A stretch of DNA of 42,961 bases from a virus. The notes beneath the pieces are model-generated. The model was not told the origin of the DNA, searched no databases, and saw only the letters and a program-made list of their open reading frames with translations. Made by a program: the position numbers and the translations under genes. The stretch is from the IMG/VR virus record IMGVR_UViG_3300023179_000198, positions 1-42,961 of that record. The stretch is one strand, 5' to 3'. Positions 37,401-42,961 of this stretch are shown piece after piece (position 1 is the stretch's first letter; the number at the start of each line of letters is the position of its first letter).

Positions 37401-39806
37401 AATTATCAGTGGTTTGATTATATCAGATTAATTGAATTCTTTGATAACTCTTTATTTAAGATGTTACAAGACTTTATCCCAGCTAGATCTGATTTAGCTG
37501 CGGGTATTGTAGTTAAACAACACGTTTTAGAAAGAAATAAATATCCTGTTCCTCAGGTAACACTTACTGCCTCTTTAGCTAATGTTGCTTCGGGTTCAAC
37601 AAATATTCCTTATGTTGTTCAAGACCAGACTATTACAGCCTCAATTTTAATAGGAAACATTACTGGAAGTAATGGAGGTACAATGCCTAATTTGTTTGGT
37701 CAAACACAATCATTTAACTATTTTTCTAATATTACTCAAAGCTGGTCAGGTAGTAATTTAACCCCTTCAGGTTATGTAGGATATATTCATGATTCTCAAG
37801 ATGAATTCTTTAATGGAGAATTAAGTGGATCTGTATTAACTGTTACTACAGGATCATTAAGTGATTGTCAAGTTAAAATATATCAAGTATATACTACTAG
37901 TTCTATTAACGGACCGTTTACAGGAATAACTTTCTATTATTTCCCTGACTATGATTTTGAAACTGATAAAACTTATTATCTAACGTTTACTGAAGCTAAT
38001 GATGCTTTAGCTTTAGCTTCTGGATCAATTCAAATTACCGATTCATCTAACGTATCAGGAAACCAAAGAGTTATATATTCTGGAAGTGGAGATTTAGCTC
38101 CTGGTTCTTCTAGAACTATAAATAATTTAGAAGTTCAAGGAATTGTTCCTCCATTAATTTTCTCAAACAATAACGTTTTAGCATATCTTACAGTAACTGC
38201 CTTTACATCATCTGTTGCTTTTATAGACCAAGATTGTGAGGTTTTATCTGGAGATGCTCAAGTCCCAAGACAAAATTCTAAATATATGTTGGTAGATTTT
38301 AATAATAGTTTTATTACCGCATCAAATGAAGCCGCTATTTTGTCAGGATACGCTACTAAAGCAGCAGTACCTGATTCATACTATACATCAGCTCGCCAAA
38401 TTAATTCAAGATATATTGGTAAAGAATTAGTAGTTTCTAATCTAAATAAATGGACTGAAGGAGATATTTCTTATGGTAAATCAGTTACTGTAGGTAATCC
38501 TGAAGTTAATTTTGTATATTTTAATAGTGTAGGAAGTACATCACCAGAGTGGGGTAATAATATATCATCAAAAACACAAGCAAATATTAAATTAATAGTT
38601 GATTCTTCAGGAAGTGTTACTAAACCAATTAATGATGCTGAGGGAATTAATTTAGGAACTATCCAACAATCCTTTATTGATAGTGGAAACGCTACTTTAG
38701 TATTAGATGATTACGATACTTTTGGAGTTAATTTAAATAATTTAAATGGTACATGGCCCATATTTAAAAGTGGAATAAGCATAGCCCCTATTTTATATAC
38801 TCAAACTGCTAGCTATAATAATAACGGAGATATTATAGGATTTGGTTATACTGGATCTATTGTTTTCACTCAAGGACAACAAGGTGCCGATCCAACAAAA
38901 AATGATTATCAATTATTAACTTATGGAATTAATTTTAATGGTATACAACCATCAACACTTCCTAAAAAGATTGATTTTTCAGATCCTGTTATTTTAGGAC
39001 AATCCGCTAGTTTTGCTACATCATCTGATGCTTATGCTCCAATAGGGCCAATAACTAATTTATCAAGTTCTGGGTATGTATTAACTTTCCAAGCACATAT
39101 TGAAGCAGTTAATTTCTATGATGCTGTAGTAGATTATGTACTCCAGAAAAACGGAACTGAAGTAGCTAGAATCCAAATTAATCATACAGCAACTACAAAG
39201 GGTGATATTTACTATACGGAAGCTAATGCCACTACATCAGATTCATATACCGTAAAAGCAGTTGCTTACCGACCAACATATATTACTAATCCTGTTGTTT
39301 ATTTAAATGCTGCCTCTTATTTTAGAGTAACTCAATATCCATTACCTGGCTCAGGAATTTGTACTGCTTTTTGGTATACTAATTCTATTGCTCCTAATAT
39401 TTTAATAGCTAGTACAGCATCAAATGGTTTAAATCAATATGTAGGATCAAGACAACAAAGTATTGATAGAAGTGGATTTAATCCTATTTCTTTAGATTTT
39501 GATCCTCAACAATATGATGAGATTAGATTCCAAGGAATTGAGGATTTAGCTTATTCTATTATTAACATTACATCATCAAACGGTCAATTAAATTTACAAT
39601 TAGATAGAAATATACCTAATGGAACTAATTTAAGTTATTTCCTATTAAGAAGATATGTTGCTGATCCTTCAAATATTATTTTGGATTTAAACAAACCAGC
39701 AGGCGCAAGTAGTGGTGGTGTTTTAAAACCAGAATATGTAACAGACGAATTAAACAAAAATTTAGATACAATAGTTCAAAACTTAAAATCAAAAGGCCTA
39801 ATATAA
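34440..39806 (+). CDS. giant baseplate/tail protein with LamG insert
   Basis: A 1788-residue structural protein, the largest in the window. About residues 540-580 hold a conserved block (RIYNSVPYILKKKGSYAGL, ALINLFGVPD, ISEFGG) reminiscent of tail protein I and related baseplate proteins. A LamG-like domain follows at about 600-800 (EFRFKTDGL, SLWETDG, EIRYYTN). The rest is Ser/Thr/Asn/Tyr-rich beta sequence. Its place after gp6-like suggests the role of T4 gp7 or gp10, possibly with carbohydrate binding; this assignment is inference. Confidence 0.7.
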   Translation: MAEIININPINPFTFELQEYSVSDSSLITSFNIDTTFDPNIDYLEYFIYDLNGNVLIQNVSGYPGYKLIDNDVVLYPEVDLKAYGYTEGQYNTLYNFLTPKLGSNSFTTYYISEISSDRTEVRLDTTAIPNALVISSTTELINDITNSTGSYYDFYLNFGNNDLVIAVNALLDTTDPTNPTVLIKLYEPLPSQFNLQSQLWVVSQVSEPVAYNINIAQTFDVTSNNVQLRGPNTNISVKNQINNSTDYSSYQALSATTAKTGSNSLQYQLNNLLAQTGVSVNVDYSDYSNFIHFSNAQVRLENFYYKLSLIEQYSYSSSLSDNAPTNYYTSQSSVIYQSKIDTIITAFDNYEYYLYYNSGSTSWPKSNTAPPYVNVPTTSSAGLTWFASQSAVAEYYDSENNNALTLAIPSYLRDDDNNQQYILFIEMVGQLFDEVFVYLQGITDKANNDNRLTYGVSKDLVADVLRDLGIKIYQNNFSSNDLYQALIGITPSGSLYNLPFTTPTLPVPTGSGLEYIVSYVTASSTSSLVPTYDVNASVYKRIYNSVPYILKKKGSYAGLRALINLFGVPDTVLRISEFGGQNKINTNDYDYWYDQFNYAFYTSGSNYVTSSFSLNTAWASSNNVPQAVEFRFKTDGLPQNTASIASQSLWETDGLVKLVLKYTGSGYTSGSYSGSVVNPYNQYAKLDFSPDPTSPQTSASIYLPFYDGGWWSVLVNKEGTNYTLTAKNKIYIGDDGNFIGFQASSSVNPFTADPWNNSTKSYFGVSSSLSGKIFTGSLQEIRYYTNTLSQSNFNDYVMNPYAIDGNYVNSAPYVLVFRAPLGSDLITGSTTSIHPKITGSWVATSSFASNSSYYYKSTPAFENNTEVIFVNEFPAGIKNRISNKIQQQNIVLPYSSSDSNIPNADVLSPFRSIQQQSVLSGSYTKNINYVEIAFSPQNEINDDINEQLGYFNIGEYIGDPRLQSTTAESYPDLDALRDAYFTKYSSNYQWFDYIRLIEFFDNSLFKMLQDFIPARSDLAAGIVVKQHVLERNKYPVPQVTLTASLANVASGSTNIPYVVQDQTITASILIGNITGSNGGTMPNLFGQTQSFNYFSNITQSWSGSNLTPSGYVGYIHDSQDEFFNGELSGSVLTVTTGSLSDCQVKIYQVYTTSSINGPFTGITFYYFPDYDFETDKTYYLTFTEANDALALASGSIQITDSSNVSGNQRVIYSGSGDLAPGSSRTINNLEVQGIVPPLIFSNNNVLAYLTVTAFTSSVAFIDQDCEVLSGDAQVPRQNSKYMLVDFNNSFITASNEAAILSGYATKAAVPDSYYTSARQINSRYIGKELVVSNLNKWTEGDISYGKSVTVGNPEVNFVYFNSVGSTSPEWGNNISSKTQANIKLIVDSSGSVTKPINDAEGINLGTIQQSFIDSGNATLVLDDYDTFGVNLNNLNGTWPIFKSGISIAPILYTQTASYNNNGDIIGFGYTGSIVFTQGQQGADPTKNDYQLLTYGINFNGIQPSTLPKKIDFSDPVILGQSASFATSSDAYAPIGPITNLSSSGYVLTFQAHIEAVNFYDAVVDYVLQKNGTEVARIQINHTATTKGDIYYTEANATTSDSYTVKAVAYRPTYITNPVVYLNAASYFRVTQYPLPGSGICTAFWYTNSIAPNILIASTASNGLNQYVGSRQQSIDRSGFNPISLDFDPQQYDEIRFQGIEDLAYSIINITSSNGQLNLQLDRNIPNGTNLSYFLLRRYVADPSNIILDLNKPAGASSGGVLKPEYVTDELNKNLDTIVQNLKSKGLI

Positions 39807-39820
39807 AATTAAACTTATAT

Positions 39821-39830
39821 ATATTTATAA
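39821..39830 (+). promoter_or_regulatory. late-type box ATATTTATAA
   Basis: The exact motif is 17 nt before the ATG at 39848. Confidence 0.6.
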
Positions 39831-39847
39831 CAAAATATTAAACTCAA

Positions 39848-40510
39848 ATGGGATATTTAAATAATACAGTAGTAACAGTTGATGCTATCTTAACAGATGT
39901 AGGACGTCAATTATTAGCTCAAAACGATGGTCAATTTAGGATTACACAGTATGCTTTAGCAGACGATGAAATTGATTATTCTTTGTACAATCCAACCAAT
40001 CCTTCAGGTTCTGCTTATTATGGTGAGGCTATTATAAACATGCCTTTATTAGAGGCGTTTCCTCAAGCTAACCAAACAATGAAGTACAAGTTAGTAACTT
40101 TACCTCGTGGAACAGCTAAAATGCCTATTATTAATATTGGTTATTCTTCAATTATTATTAAACAAGGTGCTTCATTAGCAATTACTCCTCAAACATTAAA
40201 CTATCAAGGTGGAAACACATATGAGGCTAGTGGTTATACAGCTACTATTTCTGATGTAAGATTGTTTAATACCTTTGAAGGTGTTGGAATTAATACCCCT
40301 TCAGTTCAAGCCTTAAACTTAGCAAACCAAACCACAACATTAGGCACTTCAGTATCTAAAACAGTAGTAGGTAGTACTATCAATATGACAGCCACTACAG
40401 TTAACGTATTATTTGGTACAACTACTCAACTACAAGCATCTTTAACTATTGAAGGTAGAGATAGTGGTGCTCGTACAACCATCCCCGTAACTGTAACTAA
40501 AGTATCTTAA
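39848..40510 (+). CDS. conserved virion structural protein
   Basis: A 220-residue protein with the N-terminal signature TVDAILTDVGRQLLAQNDG and ITQYALADDEIDYSLYNP. I associate this pattern with a structural protein that recurs in T4-like phages of marine and Bacteroidota hosts. The C-terminal third is an Ig-like beta domain (about residues 150-220). It has its own late-type box, so it is probably made in quantity. The exact place in the virion is unknown. Confidence 0.7.
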   Translation: MGYLNNTVVTVDAILTDVGRQLLAQNDGQFRITQYALADDEIDYSLYNPTNPSGSAYYGEAIINMPLLEAFPQANQTMKYKLVTLPRGTAKMPIINIGYSSIIIKQGASLAITPQTLNYQGGNTYEASGYTATISDVRLFNTFEGVGINTPSVQALNLANQTTTLGTSVSKTVVGSTINMTATTVNVLFGTTTQLQASLTIEGRDSGARTTIPVTVTKVS

Positions 40511-40520
40511 TATATAAAAA

Positions 40521-41567
40521 ATGTCTTTCGCAAGATTAGTACCCGAAGATTTCTTAGTAAGTACAACTGCTATTTCTGCTCCTTTATGGACTAGTGGTAG
40601 TGTAAATCTTACATCATATTTTACATCATCTGTTCAAGCAAACGGAACAGCAGGTAATTATTATTTAAACGTTTACGATGCGGCCGCTACTTCTTCTATC
40701 CAATTTGCAATTGCTTACGGTAATTCTTTTGGTAGTGGTAGTCATGTTTACAACAATGTTGTAAATGGTTTATCTCCAACTTCAACCGTTTGGGGACAAT
40801 GGCAAGATTTAACTATTGGAAATTCTAATACTAACTTTGTATTTGGAGCTGTTTCATCATCTGATTTCTTTGCTTTACCAATGGAAAGAGCTTGCTATAA
40901 AGAATCTTTATTCTTAGGTTCCTTAGCTTTAACTATTAAGGGCCCAATAGTAGCCTCAGGTTCAATTACTTTAACAGATAATAGTAATTATGTTACTAAC
41001 GTAGTTTATGGTCCTGCAGGTAGAGTATTCCAATTAATTTCAGGATCTCAAGGTGTTAGATACACAGGTTCAGCAACAACAACAGACGGTTATTCATTAT
41101 CATCTGGTTCTTATGGTTGGTTATTACCTGATATTGGAGCTGTTATCTTAAATCCTTTAGCTTTATCTGCTCCAACAGCAAGTGGTGGTATTGGATTTGT
41201 ATATAGTGGTTCAAGTTTCTCAGGTTCATTAACTTACTCTTCAGCAACTAATGCAAACGCTCAGTTATATAGAGCAATTTCAGGTTCAGCAAGTTTTTAC
41301 TTAAATTCTCAAGAATCAATCACTTCAGACTATGTGTTTGTAAGACCAAGAAGTGCAGAATTTAATTACTCAGAAAACCCTTCATTTGTTTCAGGTTCAA
41401 CGGGCGAAGTATTATATAGTAACTTTATTAATAATCCTCAAGTTTATATTACTACTATTGGTTTATACAACGATACAAACCAATTATTAGCTGTAGCTAA
41501 ACTTTCTAGACCATTGTTAAAAGATTTTACTAAAGAAGCTCTTGTGAGAGTTAAACTTGATTTCTAA
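40521..41567 (+). CDS. tail/fibre structural protein, paralog A
   Basis: A 348-residue beta-rich protein full of Ser, Gly and Thr. The end YITTIGLYNDTNQLLAVAKL-S-RPL is shared with the next gene (YVTTVGLYNEAQQLLAIGKL), so the two are paralogs. The shared C-terminus may be an attachment domain and the different N-terminal parts the exposed domains; this is inference. It starts 10 nt after the gene before. Confidence 0.65.
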   Translation: MSFARLVPEDFLVSTTAISAPLWTSGSVNLTSYFTSSVQANGTAGNYYLNVYDAAATSSIQFAIAYGNSFGSGSHVYNNVVNGLSPTSTVWGQWQDLTIGNSNTNFVFGAVSSSDFFALPMERACYKESLFLGSLALTIKGPIVASGSITLTDNSNYVTNVVYGPAGRVFQLISGSQGVRYTGSATTTDGYSLSSGSYGWLLPDIGAVILNPLALSAPTASGGIGFVYSGSSFSGSLTYSSATNANAQLYRAISGSASFYLNSQESITSDYVFVRPRSAEFNYSENPSFVSGSTGEVLYSNFINNPQVYITTIGLYNDTNQLLAVAKLSRPLLKDFTKEALVRVKLDF

Positions 41568-41572
41568 AATGA

Positions 41573-42559
41573 ATGAGCGCATACAAACAATTTCTAGCAT
41601 CGGATATTACAATTGCTCCGTTCGAAGTAAATAAATTATTTTACTACGAGGGGGCTGCGGCTTTAACTAGCTCTTATGTTGGGATTGATAGGTATTTAGG
41701 AACAAATATAACTACCTCAAACTTTGATTTAGCAACTGCCCCTACAACAGGTCAAGTATCTACAGAATACCAACAACTAATTTATCGTTCTATTGAAGAA
41801 CTTTATTACTCAAATTATTTAAATTCCTCCTCTAGTTATGGTTCACCTGTAACTACAGCAAGTATCTTCCCAGGATCAAATACAACAGGGGATGTTTTAG
41901 TAGGTGCTACCTCCTCGGCTGGTAGATATTATAATTATCCTCAAACATCTTTAACTTTTGCTAAAAGTTTCCCAACAGAATCTAATGCCCAAATAGCTGT
42001 TATTTCTATTCCATCAAAATTATTTGGTAACTATATTCAACCAGGTTCTTTTGTATTTACTACCCCAAGTGGAAGTATAGTAGATGATGGGGAAGGAAAC
42101 TTATTTTATAGTACTACAGATACTTACTGTGGAAATATATTTTATCCTCACGGATTAGCTATTGTTACTTTAGGTTCCCAATCAGCAGGAGCTACTTATG
42201 GAACTGCTGTTTATGGTACTTCTCTTTATGGGGGTGCAACTGTTAATATTATACAAGATGTAGTAAACTTATCTAACGTTACTTGTTCATTTTCCTCATC
42301 ACTTACAATTTACGAAACACAATACAAGTGTACAATAAATGAAAATGAGTTTAATGTAAGTTTAAACCCCTCTATTCTAGCTTCAGGTTCAACAGATGTT
42401 TTAGAACCATATTGTACTTCATCTTACTTTAGTCCATATGTAACAACAGTAGGACTTTATAATGAGGCACAACAATTATTAGCAATAGGAAAGTTAGCTC
42501 AACCATTACCCACTTCACCTACAACAGATACTACAATACTTATAAACATAGATAGATAA
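41573..42559 (+). CDS. tail/fibre structural protein, paralog B
   Basis: A 328-residue beta-rich protein with the C-terminal motif shared with paralog A and an unrelated-looking N-terminal part (SDITIAPFEVNKLFYYEG). It starts 5 nt after paralog A. Both may form one complex or be alternative fibre parts. Confidence 0.65.
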   Translation: MSAYKQFLASDITIAPFEVNKLFYYEGAAALTSSYVGIDRYLGTNITTSNFDLATAPTTGQVSTEYQQLIYRSIEELYYSNYLNSSSSYGSPVTTASIFPGSNTTGDVLVGATSSAGRYYNYPQTSLTFAKSFPTESNAQIAVISIPSKLFGNYIQPGSFVFTTPSGSIVDDGEGNLFYSTTDTYCGNIFYPHGLAIVTLGSQSAGATYGTAVYGTSLYGGATVNIIQDVVNLSNVTCSFSSSLTIYETQYKCTINENEFNVSLNPSILASGSTDVLEPYCTSSYFSPYVTTVGLYNEAQQLLAIGKLAQPLPTSPTTDTTILINIDR

Positions 42560-42560
42560 T

Positions 42561-42961
42561 ATGTGGTTATACAATGAACAAGTTATAGAAAAAATTGAGG
42601 ATATGCCTCAAGGAACATTCGGTTTTATATACATTACTACTCACAATTCAAGTGGGATATCATATATTGGAAAAAAATCGTTATATCACAACGTTAGACG
42701 TAAATTAACCAAAAAAGAACTGGCCGAACATACTGGAAGAGGACGTAAACCAACAACCGAGATAGTTCAAAAGGAATCTGATTGGAAAACGTATTATGGT
42801 TCAGCCAAACCGATTCTTGAAATGTTAAAGGAAGGTGAACATGATAACTTTACCCGTGAGATCATACAGTTTGTTTCTAGTAAAAAGCTTCTTACTTACT
42901 ATGAATGTAAGTATTTATTTGCATATGAGGTGTTAGAATATCCTTTAGAATACTTTAATGA
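42561..42961 (+). CDS. GIY-YIG-type nuclease, 3'-truncated by the window
   Basis: 133 codons are visible and the frame is open at the end. The start has GFIYITT and SYIGKKS as the two strands of the GIY-YIG core, a helix with basic residues, DWKTYYGSAK, then NFTREIIQFV and YYECKYLF with the expected glutamate. This form occurs in many T4-like phages as a free-standing nuclease-like protein; activity is inferred. Confidence 0.7.
   Translation, partial: MWLYNEQVIEKIEDMPQGTFGFIYITTHNSSGISYIGKKSLYHNVRRKLTKKELAEHTGRGRKPTTEIVQKESDWKTYYGSAKPILEMLKEGEHDNFTREIIQFVSSKKLLTYYECKYLFAYEVLEYPLEYFN

Noticed and set aside
22964-39830. Minus-strand T4-type late promoters (TATAAATA on the reverse strand)
   Set aside because: No minus-strand genes lie downstream, and the motif is always just upstream of + strand starts, so a + strand role is more likely.
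1-42961. Recoded stop codons, as in some large gut phages
   Set aside because: TAG ends real genes (for example at 8614, 12411 and 16832), and reading through it would join unrelated proteins.
1-42961. CRISPR array
   Set aside because: No regular array of identical repeats with equal spacers. The repeated TTCGTATATTCACG units are promoters at gene starts, kilobases apart.
1-42961. Insertion sequences or integrase with attachment sites
   Set aside because: No transposase, integrase or long terminal inverted repeats are seen; the tRNA-like gene at 16608 has no matching repeat that I can find.

Overview
The window looks like part of the genome of a large, AT-rich, contractile-tailed (T4-type) phage that infects a member of the Bacteroidota. 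The phage assignment rests on a run of baseplate and tail genes in T4-like order (gp25-like, gp6-like, a giant tail/baseplate protein and paralogous late proteins), a GH19 endolysin beside a holin candidate, a gp55-like late sigma factor and a tRNA array. The host assignment rests on a promoter family of Bacteroidota type (TTGG, exactly 19 nt, TATATTMA) found 16 times, lipoproteins with short lipoboxes, and an exported protein whose C-terminus looks like a type IX secretion (T9SS) sorting tail. All convincing genes are on the + strand. TAA, TAG and TGA all act as stops.

Layout. 1-2.3 kb: 3' end of a LamG-repeat virion protein. 2.4-8.6 kb: a cell-envelope island with an anchored SGNH hydrolase, a tiny membrane protein overlapping a tiny lipoprotein, the T9SS-like exported protein, an LpxH-like metallophosphoesterase overlapping a family 2 glycosyltransferase, a GNAT protein and an exported HExxH protein, plus three unknown genes. 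8.6-19.2 kb: tightly packed small early/middle genes (Fragile-X-F membrane protein, Smr, zinc-binding, DUF1653, HNH, cysteine-peptidase-like, T5orf172/GIY-YIG), a tandem family of tiny proteins with a shared N-terminal tag, and two odd non-coding stretches (15.5-16.07 and 16.83-17.15 kb) that flank an abnormal tRNA-like gene. 19.4-22.9 kb: a RecA/RadA-like ATPase, a YqiA-like esterase, an ADP-ribosyltransferase-fold protein with a possible capsid-targeting leader, an unknown protein and a DUF932 protein. 22.9-24.4 kb: seven ordinary tRNAs, a small lipoprotein and two structured RNA intervals. 24.5-27.9 kb: holin candidate, GH19 endolysin, HD hydrolase and late sigma factor. 27.9-42.96 kb: late virion genes, ending in a truncated GIY-YIG-type gene.

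How the parts may work together. The TTGG-N19-TATATTMA promoters lie almost only upstream of the small accessory/early genes, and several are fused to the terminator of the gene before. A second motif, ATATTTATAA, lies just upstream of the lipoprotein, lysis and structural genes and is a candidate late promoter for the gp55-like factor. Most ordinary tRNAs read A-ending codons, which suits the AT-rich late genes. The 2.6-8.6 kb island suggests that the phage remodels the host envelope or exports proteins through host secretion systems. All functional statements are inferred from motifs by eye; no database search was run.
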